A stretch of 64,000 nucleotides of DNA from Blasia pusilla (Eukaryota > Marchantiophyta > Marchantiopsida > Blasiales): the NCBI GenBank assembly GCA_050084515.1, contig CM114274.1:31000001-31064000 (forward strand), in the 5' to 3' direction. The notes under the pieces were generated by a model, which did not search any database, had not been told where the DNA came from, and was given only the letters and a program-made list of their open reading frames with translations. This document shows positions 45,925 to 56,185 of this stretch, piece by piece; the first letter of the stretch is position 1, and the number at the start of each line of letters is the position of its first letter. The position numbers and the translations under genes are program-made.

Positions 45925-46121
45925 GTAATTTCAAATATGACTATACCATATCCTAAGATTTCTCTATGACTTAGTCATATTTGTATATGACTAGAACTTT
46001 ACTATTATATGGTGTGATATGACTTGTATCCGACTGGCAAACATTCTAGTCATATGTTTTGGTCATGAAGAACCTTAGTCATTCTAGTACTAGTCATAAA
46101 AACCACTATTTTCTTCTAGTG
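45925..46121 (-). repeat. CACTA terminal and subterminal repeats
   Basis: The 190 bp inside the right terminus hold at least eight copies of an 8-bp motif, TATGACTA/TAGTCATA, in both orientations, before the CACTAG end. Clustered inverted short motifs in the subterminal region are where CACTA-encoded DNA-binding proteins attach. Confidence 0.8.
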
Positions 46122-46881
46122 TGTGTCCCTCGATCCCAACTTCTACCTCTGGGGCTCCCAAATATTCTACTTTGATACGGAACAAATCCACTACTGATAG
46201 ACTCTTTGAGGACTTCTTGGGTTTCCTGCGGCTCATCTTCCATTGCTGAAAAAATTTACCGTACACAGGGTTATCCATTAACAATTGTAACAAGGTTATA
46301 TTCGCCGGCGTTGACGCCAAGTCCCTGAGTAAGTCGTAGGCTTCTAAAACCAGCGGCGACATCACGGTGGCTTGTACTACTGGGACCGTTACTGTTCTTG
46401 AGTTCTCTGCTGTCTGCCTCCGTTCTGGACCTTGGTCTTGGCGAACTTGAGCCCGAACCTGGTCCTCGACATCCTGATGGAAGTACTTAGGGTGACTTTG
46501 GTGAAAGGAGGGGTAAACGTCTCCTTTCAGAATGGCCTTCTCGGCGCGGAAGGTGTCAATGCTTTTCTTTTTGGGGTCTTTGTCTTCACGTGAAGACAAA
46601 GCTCCTTTCCTCGTTTTGGTTGTCCTAGCGGTTTGGGTCTTGGATCTCGTTATGACAGCGAGAACTTTGTTTTGGAGTTCCTTGGGCCAGTCCGATGATT
46701 CTTTGGGTGCCGTTCTGTCGGAGTCCTCTTCCTTGATGGTGACTTGCCTTATCTTGGGGGACCCTAACTCTTCCACTCGGACAAGTTTCACATTTACTTC
46801 ATTCTTAGATTCTGTTTGGGTTGTTGGGATGTTTACATACTTGACCAACAACCGCGGGACCTTGGGCTCCGTGCACTCCAC
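46122..46881 (-). pseudogene. Gypsy gag-pol linker and protease N-terminus
   Basis: Frame 46881-46090 begins MECTEPKVPRLLVKYVNIPT and is highly charged (basic KTQTARTTKTRKG, acidic KEEDSD). Its gypsy part ends near VEYLGAPEVEVGIEG just before 46122, where the CACTA element cuts in; the last 10 residues of the frame are transposon sequence. In intact elements the catalytic Asp of the protease would follow within a few residues. Confidence 0.65.
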
Positions 46882-47173
46882 TGAAGTGTGCCCGCTTCTT
46901 GCAATTCCCGCACAACGGATTGAGTCCTACCGGCCTCTTGGGATTTGGGCAATTATTGGCCCAATGGTCAGCTGCCCCACAATTGTAACAAAAATTCCTT
47001 TTTATGGGTGGCATGAAGGCCGCAGAGCCCATAATCTGTCTCAGGGGTCTCTGTTCCCCGTATTCCGGAGGCACATACCTTGGGATCCAACTTCGTCCGG
47101 GATTAGGGGTTGGCATGGCTTGAATTGCATAGCAACCTTCCCATTGTTCGGCTTCATACCACCCTTCTTCCAT
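46805..47173 (-). pseudogene. Gag nucleocapsid with CCHC zinc knuckle
   Basis: 122 codons. FCYNCGAADHWANNCP at about residues 60-75 is a CX2CX4HX4C zinc knuckle, the RNA-binding motif of retroviral nucleocapsids. A second LCGNCKKRAHFSGVH at about 86-100 keeps the first two Cys and the His. It overlaps the next frame by about 75 bp, typical of gag-pol junctions or a decay shift. Confidence 0.85.
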
Positions 47174-47215
47174 AGTTGGATCTTCTTGGATCCAACGTAG
47201 ATCCCTCGAAAGGTG

Positions 47216-47671
47216 TCACTCCTGGGCAGTGTGCCATTGGGTTCCGCAGGTACTGCACCATATGTTGGGCCTCATCAGACCTGGTCTTCTTCTCAGGGTC
47301 CTTCTCGGGCGCGGATGTACTTTCAACTCCGCCATTTGTTTACGTAACTCTTCAATGGCAGACTTGCTGCCTTCCTTCTTGCGGTCCCTTGTACTTTTGG
47401 ACTTACTGGACCTCTGGGGACATGCTTTGTTGGCGTGGTTTTCCATCTATCTTTGGGAAGAGCGGTGGCGGTGCTTTTTTCTCTTCCTTTGGATTTTAGA
47501 TCTTCTTCGGAGTCCGAGGACCCTTGGTACCATCGGTGGAGGCTTCGGTCTCTTTAGAGGACGCTTCGTCCTCATAGGAAGAACTAGTGTGCGAAGAACC
47601 TTGCCGTTGATGATGTCGTCTTTGCGTTTTGCGGGACTTCTAGGAGGCTTTGTACGCCGCTGCTGATGCAA
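47216..47671 (-). pseudogene. Gag basic linker
   Basis: Two joined minus-strand frames (47671-47447 and 47446-47216) are dominated by Lys, Arg, Ser and Pro (for example RRRSKIQRKRKKHRHRSSQR). They connect the gag domain to the zinc-knuckle segment and may bind nucleic acid. The frame changes once or twice. Confidence 0.55.
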
Positions 47672-47680
47672 TGATTTCTT

Positions 47681-48136
47681 TCACGGAATCTTGTTATTCC
47701 GGCGCGCAAGATCTTGGTCCATTTCTTGACAGTCCGACACAAACCAATCTACCAACTGTGAGGTATTTGTGTGTACAAGTTTGTTCACGAGGCTGCGGAA
47801 TCTTTGGGTGTATTCCCTAAGAGTCTCCTTCTTTTTACGTTTTAGATCACGAAGCTTCGTCAGAAGCTTGTCCTCGAACTCCAAGTCACGGAACTCATGA
47901 AGAAAGGCCTCCAGTACCCTCTTCCAGGTTTCAATGACTTCCGCTCCCAGGCCTTCGTACGAGTGGCTTGCTCGCTTCTTTAGCAGGCCGGGAAATACTC
48001 GCAGCAAATCTTCCTGTGAGCCTTCCCTATTAGCCTTTGCTACATGGGTAAACTCAAGCACAAAGTTGTCAACATCATCTCTTCGTCCTCCCGCAAACGT
48101 GGGATATCTTAGCAGTGTCTTCCTAGTATTAGCCAT
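47681..48136 (-). pseudogene. Gypsy gag capsid domain
   Basis: 151 intact codons from ATG 48136: YPTFAGGRRDDVDNFVLEF then VFPGLLKKRASHSYEGL and FRDLEFEDKLLTKLRDLK with ETLREYTQRFRSLVNKLV. The F-x-G...F...F..., 'ra..w' and 'E.l..Y..RF..L' pattern is the retrotransposon gag family. It is followed in another frame by the basic linker. Confidence 0.85.
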
Positions 48137-48139
48137 GGG

Positions 48140-48589
48140 AAAATTTTGGCTGCTAGGTCCCCCGACTTGATGTTCGAGAAGGAGGAGGTAGAGGTTCTAA
48201 TCTGGTCGGTGTGTCCAGCCCCTCGTCCCCCTAGTCCCCAAAGGGATTCCAGGTTGACTCTTCATTCGACTGTGAAGTGGAAGGAGACGTGCTAGGGGGC
48301 GCACTCTTGTCCCTCTTCTTGCTCTTCAACTTTGTTCGAGGACGAAGATTGGGAGATACACCCGAAGGTCTCCAAGACGGATCTTCTTGTTGCTTATTGC
48401 GTCGATCTGGTTGTTGATCTCGGCGAGGGCAGAAGGCTTCCATGAGTACATCTGGGCTTGGTGAGCTTGGTTGCGCACTCCAAGACGCTCACAGTGTATC
48501 GATCCATGGAGAGAAATTTGGGTCTTCCTAATTCCTATGGAAGTGTGAGTATGCCCTCGATCTACCTCCGGTTTTCCTCCCATAAACAA
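48140..48589 (-). pseudogene. Gag N-terminal leader region
   Basis: Charged, Pro/Ser-rich frames (48443-48231, 48589-48326) with CPRRDQQPDRRNKQQE and KLKSKKRDKSAPPST lead into the gag domain, separated from it by stops at about 48230 and 48155. Likely the original N-terminus or 5' leader. Confidence 0.45.
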
Positions 48590-48854
48590 TACCGGGTCAT
48601 CACCAAGTACAACTGACGTTCATGGGCAAAGCACCATTCGGCAACGGGTTCTTTGATAATACTAATTAACTGTTCTATCTTCTCTAGTACTAATGCAACA
48701 AAAAGATTACTATCCTCTTCCATCCATTGTCTTAGGGGAATAGCTAGAGATAGGAGATGATCTTGGTGAGAACTAGATGGTTGGGTCTCCTAGGGGACAA
48801 GGCTTCTTTCCCGACCGGGGTTACCCATCGACCTCTCTCTTTCTGCAAATCTTA

Positions 48855-48873
48855 TCATCCCGTAGCGGCGCCA
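48855..48873 (-). other. tRNA primer-binding site, tRNA-Asp-like
   Basis: On the minus strand TGGCGCCGCTACGGGATGA starts 16 bases inside the 5' LTR. It begins with the obligatory TGG and resembles the TGGCGCCGTTGCCGGGGA primer site of plant Athila/Tat elements, complementary to tRNA-Asp, with several mismatches. Confidence 0.75.
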
Positions 48874-48889
48874 AAAGTTTGTTGCTATA

Positions 48890-50191
48890 TGTAATGTACA
48901 AGAAGTATAAAAATTGATCTTTTTACAATAATTTAATGAGTTCAATCCCCAAGAGGATCACGATTATGTGAAAAGAGAGTTCAAGATTACGTTTATCTTG
49001 CAATAGTTGTAGTTAAGTGTGTACATTTCCGATTCAATCATTTATGAGCGTATTCTTCTCTCTATTAGTACCAATATTTCTTTCCTCAATTCTCTCTAAT
49101 GAAATTGAAATCACGCTCAGGTAGATTTCCACTCAACATCAAAGAACCTCACAGAGACCTCAACAAGAAGCTAGCTTCTCCTACTTTCGGAACTCAATCC
49201 GTCTAGGCATGCTACTCTCTGTCGAACAAATTTCTTACAACTCCGTGTTGATTATTCTAATGATGGAAGTGTTCTCTGATTCACTCTTCATTCTCTGAGA
49301 CCCAATAAGAATTCTCAGACATAGGCATCGCACATCAAAATGAAGAAATGAGTGCATTACTACTCCATCAAGAATGAGAAAGCTTCAAAGTGTTATACAA
49401 GCTCGAGAGGGTATGTACTACTCCCTTGCTCGGACCATTCCTACAGCATAAGGACTTCGTGAAAGAATGATGAGGATAGCTACTTTCATGCTTCTTAAAT
49501 ATCTTCCGAGGCAGTAGTAGGTCCAAAGATTTGAAGCGTCTCTTACGAATCTAGTGTCTATTGAGAGTTTGTAACTACCTTAATCTACGGTTCTCTTATC
49601 TTTTCCTATGATCGCTATGAATCACAGCGAATCGCCCCTAACTTCCTATCTGGTCCAAAAAGTCACGCCTCTTCCTAGCCTAACTACTTTAACGATGTGC
49701 CACTTGAAATCACTTTGAGTCTTAGCTTTGCTTTGCTGCTAAGTCTGGACTTCTTCTTCTTCCCTGGAGGACGAAGCTCTTCTTGAGGACGAAGTGCTGC
49801 ATTCTTCGCGATTGTTCCAGGTGCTTCATTCTTTGTTCTTCGCTAAAGAGCAAAGTACTTCTTCCTCTTCTTCTTCATCGAGCTTGGTTCAAGAGCAAAG
49901 CACTTCATAAATAGGTTCTTAATAAGGCTTCGATGCGTCTTTTCCAAGCTTCGGTCTTAGTCTTTAGACTTCATTAACGCATTTCCATCTCCTCTAAGGC
50001 AAATCCTTGATTTTCCACCTCTCTGCCTTGTCCTACGAGCTTTTTGATCTATTTAAATATAACTCATTCTTCCCATTTCACAAACATAATATCTAAAACA
50101 ATCTTATATGTGCAATCTTCACTTCATAGAATCTGTATTCCTTGAATCAAAATGTATAAATCTCTAAAAGTACAAAATTGTGGGTATCACA
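48890..50191 (-). repeat. 5' LTR of the gypsy element (right)
   Basis: 1302 bp beginning TGTAATGTACA and ending TATCACA, homologous along its full length to 27972-29272 with several percent divergence by eye and a few small indels. As the 5' LTR on the minus strand it should carry the promoter; I did not identify a TATA box with confidence. Confidence 0.93.
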
Positions 50192-50196
50192 AGTAG
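50192..50196. repeat. Right target-site duplication (AGTAG)
   Basis: Exact match to 27967-27971, immediately outside the right LTR. Confidence 0.9.
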
Positions 50197-50562
50197 TTAG
50201 AAGTAGCAGAAGTAGCACAAGGGAGATGGATGGAAATACATGATCAATGGTCATAGATATTATCTATGTGTGAGAGTTTTTTTATAGTAGACTGATATTG
50301 TTGGTTAGAGACTCAATAGTGGTCTTGTAGTTGGGTAGAAGTGGTTGAGGAGTGCTGAATCTATTAAATATATGCCACTAATATATTGGTATTTGTTGCT
50401 GGTTTCTTACCTCTTGTTCTAGATGCTCTTTGGTGACTAGACATCCTTCACAATATAGACATGGCACACAAGTTGCAAAGGGACTAGACTTACTGACCAA
50501 TGGTGATGAACTCCTTTGATGCTAATTCGCCAAGTATGCGTAATTGTTTCCTAGTATGAACA

Positions 50563-52240
50563 CTAGAAAGCATGATAGAGTAGTCCAACAGCAAATGTAG
50601 ATCGTATAATCAATAGAAAATGAGCTTCAAAAATCACCTCTTGATTTTTATGTCTTGTCATTGCATATCCAAGCGTTAAAGGAAAAGTTTGCTTATAGTA
50701 TTTGGAATCAGATCCATACCTCAAAGTAGAGAAGTTAGATCTAGTAATAGTGACAAAATGCCCTAAGGAGGAAATTTGGATAGTATTGGAATGCATGATA
50801 TCATCCATGTATTGAACAACTGAAATTTTCCCATGAGAGCCATTGGCACCTTGAATGGAAAGGTTTATGTTACATGCTAGCATTACATCTAATTGGAATA
50901 TATGGTAGTTGGTAAAAATCTTCCTTTGACAACCAGTGACTGAACTACGGCAAAGATGGAGCATTTGTCATGACTTCCACTAGAATAATCTTGGTTTCAC
51001 CAAAGAATCTCTTTAGACAGATGGTGTTAAAAAGTTGCATATCATAGCCATATGAACATATTATAATTGTAGTACTTTGTATAAAGTCTATAGCATCATA
51101 CTCATCAAGAAAGCTGTCTTTTAAGCAAGAGTATATAGCATTCTAAGTGGGTAATTTGTATCTAATGAATTATGAAAGGCTAAGTACTTAGGATCCTTGG
51201 ATCTTTGGGGTAGATAATTGAAGACTTTTAACCCAACTCAACATTGGGGAGGATAGTAGTGGCATACCCTATAGAAGATTTGAAACTTATGAGCACAAAT
51301 AGGAGGAAGTTGTGCCATGTCACCTACAAGGACAAGTAGTCTGCTTGTCTGGTAGAGAATAGGTTATTTCCATGACATGGCCTAGTTTGGTTTAATCTTA
51401 CAGCTATAATATGCATTAGAAAAGGTGTGAGCATCGAACATTCATCTATAATAATAATATCATCACTTTTAAGCTTTAAGTAGACATCATATGTGGCATG
51501 CATTTGAGGGATATCACCCCAAGTAGCTAAGGAGAAGGCATTGTAAACAGTTATAGCTTCTATATGCAATCGAATTGCTGCAATACTTGTAGTAGCTGCA
51601 AGAAGAAAAGAATGGACTTTATTCTTCCATTACTTGCACATATAGTTAACGAAGAAGGTTTTTCTTGAGTCTGGGACACCCTGAAGGAGGTATAATCCAT
51701 CAATTTCATCTTTAATTTTAATGAATAAATTTCGTTGTTCTGTGTTTAATGTACTAGGATGAATATGATATGTTCGTATAGTAGTGCTTGGACTACCCAA
51801 ATCCGGGGTAGGAATGGAAGTGAATAGCAAGGACTGAATATCTATGTCAAAATTGGTTTTAGAATATCATTATATTTAGATCTAATTTATGTTGTATAGA
51901 CAATACTCCATAGGTTCTGAATGGCATGAGTGTGAATGAGTTCAGTAATAGATTCAATATCCTTTAGTAAACCTTGCTGTAGACACTTGTGAAGATATGT
52001 TAATTGAGTGGAAGTAGAAGAAAGAAGTACTTCTTCTGATCTGAATGGAATTTTCTGTAAGAGTATGATATAAAAGGTATAAATCTACTCTCTCAATTTA
52101 CCCATGGTCTCAGTAGGTCATCCTCAACCTCTTGAGGCTGATTATGTTTGTGCCACCTCAAGGCTTGTTAGATTTTCTCATTCCACTCATGTAGTGGGTG
52201 GAAATCCATAAATCTAACAAGCCTTGAGGTGGCACAAACA
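50563..52240 (-). pseudogene. Helitron-type PIF1 helicase, C-terminal half (copy 1)
   Basis: Read on the minus strand, SRLVRFMDFHPLHEWNE (near 52210-52170) is the pre-helicase segment shared with the copy at 63.6 kb. From 52075 come LLQKIPFRSEEVL and HAIQNLWSIVY. Then LNTEQRNLFIKIKDEIDG and a degenerate Walker A, LLQGVPDSRKTFFVNY, whose GxxGxGKT has lost two glycines (51830-51630). Next are Walker B IIIDECSML (51569-51324) and a C-terminal FPLTLGYAMTRHKNQ (50964-50563), where SQG is usual. These are SF1B PIF1 motifs as in Helitron RepHel proteins. The HUH Rep domain is not present here. The gypsy element inserted about 370 bp downstream of this copy. Confidence 0.8.
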
Positions 52241-52293
52241 TAATCAACCTCAAGAGATCGAGGATGACTTACTGAGGTCACATGTAACCATGG
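52102..52293. repeat. Foldback inverted repeat within helicase coding
   Basis: Arm 52102-52175 and arm 52210-52293 are reverse complements, matching almost perfectly over about 60 bp ('tgattatgtttgtgccacct' and 'caaggcttgttagattt') and more loosely outside, with CCATGG at both tips. The right arm reads in frame with the helicase on the minus strand; the left arm is an inverted duplicate that interrupts it. Confidence 0.9.
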
Positions 52294-52305
52294 CCTTACC
52301 TTGTC

Positions 52306-52308
<3 letters not shown>

Positions 52309-52389
<81 letters not shown>
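52309..52389. repeat. (GA)n microsatellite
   Basis: About 40 uninterrupted AG repeats lie between the helicase fragment and the 3' end of the LINE. The tract may derive from the LINE 3' tail or from a simple-repeat target. Confidence 0.97.
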
Positions 52390-52390
<1 letters not shown>

Positions 52391-52396
52391 TACTCA

Positions 52397-52918
52397 TTAA
52401 TTAGTGTCTGTCGTAGCCTTGCAACCATAGACCCTACGCCCTGGTTGGACGGTGCTTGAGATTGGGATGGGTGTAGAGAGAGAAGCAAGTGAAGAAGGTA
52501 CCATATGAGAGGAGGGAGACACTCTCATATAGTATGAGTATTGACCAAACAACGTGTTTGTGCGGAGCTTCCAAGTGTCAACCAAGAAACTCTTCACCAC
52601 ACCAACTACTTTACGTGATTGGGATCCCCAATAGACATTACTTACCAGTGCAGTAGCTTTGGGCAATGAATCAAGCCTACTGAATGTGTTGAACACTTCT
52701 GGTGCTACCAGCTTAGCAATATCAGCACATGCTCTTGCTCTGTGAAATGTGAATTTTGCGTAGGAGACCAAGTAATGACTAGAGGTTTCATCCCCATGGT
52801 CACACAAGGCGCAAGAGTTTAGTTGTGTTCCCATTCTGCTTTTCTTATGGTTCAAGGGGATTGCCCCTGTTCTGAACTTGAACTTGAGCCGGGTTCCCAA
52901 GCAAGGGGTTCCCCGCAA
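52397..52918 (-). pseudogene. LINE C-terminal zinc-binding domain
   Basis: 173 codons. FKFRTGAIPLNHKKSRMG and then SCALCDHGDETSSHYLVS resemble the RVT zinc-binding domain at the C-terminus of plant LINE ORF2 (CxxC...ETxxHxxxxC); the last Cys is replaced in SYAKF. The frame ends in the 3' region of the element at the GA tract. Confidence 0.75.
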
Positions 52919-53427
52919 ATAGTTCTTAAGTTTTGCCTTCTCGGGATATACCGTCGAGAGAGAGAGAGGTCAGACACTTTCATGGCATCCTCCATGCTCT
53001 TTTTCTGTAAGCGTTTGCCCACCGCTTTGGTTATGGTATCCACGAATGATTTCTCATCTTGCTCCCATAGTTCAGGCCCTGCTGGGAGCTTGGAAGCTTG
53101 CATAATCTCTTTAACCTTTTTCGTCCAAAATTTGGCTTGCTTTACGGGTCTTCTTGGGGTCCAGGTTTTCCCCATCACCTCTTTAGGATAGGGATGGGAG
53201 TCCATTCTCTCCAGCTGCCTTCGCCATTTCAACTTGGCAATGTCACGTCTATCCTCCAAGAGTTCCACACCGAGTTCTGATCTCACACCAACTCCGGCTG
53301 TTCGTGATGAGGTTGACATCATACCCAGAAATGCCTTCAGTTGTACAGCTTCAAGCCTATCCCTTTGTTTGGTGTTGGCATCCCACACTACTGCCCTGTA
53401 TTCCAACGAGGGACGAATAGTATGCAA
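52852..53427 (-). pseudogene. LINE post-RT region
   Basis: 191 codons beginning RPSLEYRAVVWDANTKQRD, with LEAVQLKAFLGMMSTSSRT and LGVELLEDRRDIAKLKWRRQ. This block, the 'yG..vw.......le.vq....r.il' segment, follows the RT thumb in many LINEs. It overlaps the next frame by about 65 bp, indicating a shift. Confidence 0.75.
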
Positions 53428-53614
53428 AATGACAAGCGCTTTACTTCGATGTGATATCCCGGCAGTGTAGGAATCGACACACGTTCACCTTCTTGTGGCC
53501 TTTCTCAGTAGTCTTCTTGACGTGTGCATTCCACATGCAATCTTTCAAGAATTCTATGCCCAGATAGGTGTATGTAGCCACACTGGGGATCTCTTGTTTG
53601 CCCCAGTACCACTA

Positions 53615-54373
53615 TTAGTCTTGGTCCTCCTCCTTGCCATTGAAAATCATCACACCGCACTTCAATACATTTGCCTCCATGCCCCACATGTTACACCGGA
53701 TTTGGGTCAGAGAGATCATCTCTTGGAGTTTCTCTCCTATTTCCTCGAGGCCACCAAAGTCATCAGCCTTCTTGAGGTCCAAGAAGAAGCAATAGGTGGG
53801 TTTCCCCTCTTTTTTCCTACCTTGGATAATCTGATTGAAGGTGAAGATGTGATCCATGCATCCTCGGGCTTGCTGGAAGCCAGCCTGGCTTCCTTGATGA
53901 CATAAATTCTCCTCCAGGTACACAGAGATCCTATTGTTGAGTATACGGCAAGGGAGCTTCCTGACTACAATTAGCAATTTAATACCCTTGTAGTTTCCAG
54001 GGTCTTCTCGCTCACCCTTCTTGAAGAGGTTCACAATGACTCCCACCCGCCATCTTTATGGGATGACTTCTGCCCGCCAGACCAGGTTGAAGAGACTCAC
54101 TAGAGAACGAGCCATAGCAGCATCGCCATACTTCAACAGCTCATTCACAAGCTCATCACCACCGCCTGCTTTGTGGTTCACAAGTTCTTTGATTGCTGCT
54201 CCCATCCCAGCCAGGGAGAACCAATCGTTATATGGGTTGCCCATCTCAACCTCATCATCTACCTTCTCCCGTTGTATGTTAAAAAAATCCTCCACCACCC
54301 TCTCGAAGTTCTGCTCTTCAAGGGATGTCCGAGCGGGCTTCTTGCCTAACTCCTTGTAATGGTCTTCCAACAC
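53615..54373 (-). pseudogene. LINE reverse transcriptase with palm deletion
   Basis: Frame 54373-54056 holds the region preceding RT (KAGGGDELVNELLKYGD). Frame 54046-53615 contains VIVNLFKKGEREDPGNYKG, SQAGFQQARGCMDHIFTF and CFFLDLKKADDFGGLEEI. In that last stretch the motif A box (FLDLKKA) runs directly into what normally follows the YADD box of motif C (ADDF..LEE). Around 100-150 residues, including motif B, are therefore missing, probably through recombination at the shared A-D sequence. The thumb (MWGMEANVLKCGVMIF) follows normally. Confidence 0.8.
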
Positions 54374-54382
54374 ATGTCGGAT

Positions 54383-56185
54383 CTATTTAACCGTGGTCAC
54401 CATTCCACCAACTTTTCTCTTCAAGGCCTTTACGTTGTTTTTGTCCCTTGCCTTGCTCAATTTCTGCACTTCCATCCAGAACTTTTTCTGATTCTTAGTG
54501 AAATTCTCATTGATGGATGAGTATGTCACTGGGTTCAATTTCTTCTTGTGCATGCGGACGAGAAGATGCATTTCCTTGCGTAGGGCCACATACTCTGCCC
54601 ACAAGGATGTATCGTCCTTGGCTTTGGCACTTGTTACATACGCTTCCCTTCGTTTGGCAATGGCTGCCTTGAGTTCCAAGGACCACCATTTGATGGCTCT
54701 GCAGCATATTATCAATTTCCTGCCAACAGCAATCTCGGCGGCATTTGTCACTCCACTCTCCCACCATGCCAGCACCATGTCCACAGTTGTTCTTGTGAAC
54801 CCAAAGGTCTTGACGGTAGATGCAATGAAAGTGTCAAATGCCAAGAGATTTTCTTCCAGCTTGCCAATGTACACCTTCTTGTTGCCCTCATCTTGGAAGT
54901 CCTCTATCCTCCATTTCTTGATCACTCTCTTCACTGGTTTTGTCGAGAATTTTAGCCTTTGCTGCAACTCTGTCCAAACCAATGAATGATCTGATCTTCC
55001 AATGTCTGTCGCATCCACTATGATCCTCCCACTGCGTGTGTAGAGTTCCTCATCCACAGCTATGTAGTCCACAATGGGGCTTTCATTCTCCTTGAAGTTG
55101 ACCCTAGTCCAAGCCGGGAAACCCACCTTATGCCTATCATTCAGTGCCATTAGTTGAAGTTCCCTCAACATTGTGATCAACCGTGTGCCATTGCCATTCA
55201 CCCTCACATCTCCAAATATCCCGATCTCCGCTTGGGAATCAGTGCCTTGCCCCACCCAGCTATTGAAGTATCCCAGCAAGACTATGTTCCCCTTTTCTAG
55301 GTTCCCAAGGCAATCAATTTTTACACCACCAAAAGCTGCCTCTGTTACAGCAGCAGATTCAGTGTTTGTAGGCATGTAAATACACCCAATATACATCTCC
55401 CGTGAGTTGCACTCTGCTCGGACTTTGACCCATATGTTGTGTTCATACTCGAGCCTTGTGGTGATGATCTCACACATGTCCACCATGAAGTCTTTGATGA
55501 AGAACCCGACACCCTTCATACCTCTGTTGTTGTCCGCTTGGGTGCTACACATCTTTCCAAACCATCCATAGTGCGGTACATGGGGTATCTCCATTAACTT
55601 GGTTTCCCAAGTTTTCTGATCACCGCATATATGTATTTGATTTTTCAGCAAAACTTCAGCAACCTCCAACTGCTTCATTGCATGGGTGAGTCCACAGAAG
55701 TTCCAGGTACCCAAACGGAGACCTGTTACTAAGTGGGTTGGGGGTCGGCGGGCACGCTTTTGGCATAGGTGTGGTTGCTTGCAACATGGAAGATCTTCAT
55801 GTGCAGGCTCTTCATGGAGAGCACTAAAGATATTAGGTGTATAGATCACCAACGGTTTTGTGGAGATGGGCCTTTCCTTCAAGCTGGAACCACCCTTGAC
55901 TACCATAGCCCTCCAGTTGTAGGCACGTCTCAATTCTTGAGACACCTGGTTTTTTTGGCAAGCCAAGTATTGGCCTCCTCTGCCCTCTGACGTCAACTGA
56001 TACTCCTCACAAGCTTGGGAGGACGGAGATATATTGGGCTCAAGGCCGCTGATTATATGTAGAGGTTTGGCAAACAACTGATTTAGCATATGGGGAGAAT
56101 GTTTAAGCTCGGCCCGAAAGTCAGACAGGGGACTTGCTGTCCTATTTGTGCAAGAGAGGGTGCCTCCAGCGATTGTGGTGCCCAA
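54383..56185 (-). pseudogene. LINE AP-like endonuclease (600-codon frame)
   Basis: Endonuclease homology starts at LRLGTWNFCGLTH (residues 157-168). The QET-type catalytic motif appears as GDQKTWET (188-195), with the metal-binding Glu replaced by Lys191. The usual LLGDFN motif is LLGYFNSWVG (303-312), with Asp replaced by Tyr306. IVDYIAVD (371-378) and GRSDHSLVW (396-404) keep the remaining Asp and the catalytic His. Upstream residues 1-150 are Ser/Pro/Cys-rich linker. Residues 410-600 are the connector to RT. Two active-site losses predict no nicking activity even though the frame stayed open for 600 codons. Confidence 0.85.

Larger units (their letters stand above)
35100..46121 (-). mobile_element. 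CACTA (En/Spm-like) transposon inside the gypsy protease
   Basis: The right terminus reads TTTTCTTCTAGTG on the plus strand (46109-46121), so the minus strand starts CACTAGAAGAAAA, very close to the consensus plant CACTA end. The next bases, TGT, would be the 3-bp target copy. Transposase domains (Transpos_assoc, TNP2, DUF4218, DUF4216) run on the minus strand between 41.6 and 38.0 kb. I could not find a matching CACTA terminus at the left: recognisable gypsy protease resumes by about 35065, so the left end lies at about 35.1-35.5 kb and is deleted or degenerate. About 11 kb long, with captured or inserted DNA 5' of the transposase. Confidence 0.85.
27972..50191 (-). mobile_element. Complete Ty3/gypsy retrotransposon, Tat/Athila-like, with nested CACTA
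   Basis: Two LTRs of about 1.3 kb, both TGT...ACA, bound a 22,220-bp insertion flanked by AGTAG. Minus-strand order is 5' LTR, primer site, gag, zinc knuckle, protease, RT, RNase H, integrase, an extra ORF, polypurine tract, 3' LTR. The primer site resembles the tRNA-Asp type used by plant Athila/Tat elements, and the extra ORF between integrase and 3' LTR fits that lineage. A CACTA transposon splits the protease; without it the element would be about 11 kb. The LTRs differ by several percent by eye, so the insertion is old, and coding regions hold many stops and shifts. Confidence 0.9.
52397..56185 (-). mobile_element. LINE retrotransposon (APE endonuclease type)
   Basis: Minus-strand order is AP-like endonuclease (56185-54383), RT N-terminal part (54373-53615), C-terminal region (53427-52852) and a zinc-binding tail (52918-52397), the layout of L1-like and related plant LINE ORF2. 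No ORF1 is visible. It is inactive: endonuclease active-site residues are changed, the RT palm is deleted, and shifts separate the parts. A related fragment sits inside the CACTA element at 44.0-44.5 kb. Confidence 0.85.

Noticed and set aside
46532-47666. Long plus-strand frames (222, 107 and 145 codons)
   Set aside because: They are antisense to the gypsy gag/zinc-knuckle coding, which has clear motifs on the minus strand.
52168-52488. Frame with a poly(Ser-Leu) run
   Set aside because: The Ser-Leu run is the translated GA/TC microsatellite; only its last part is helicase coding.
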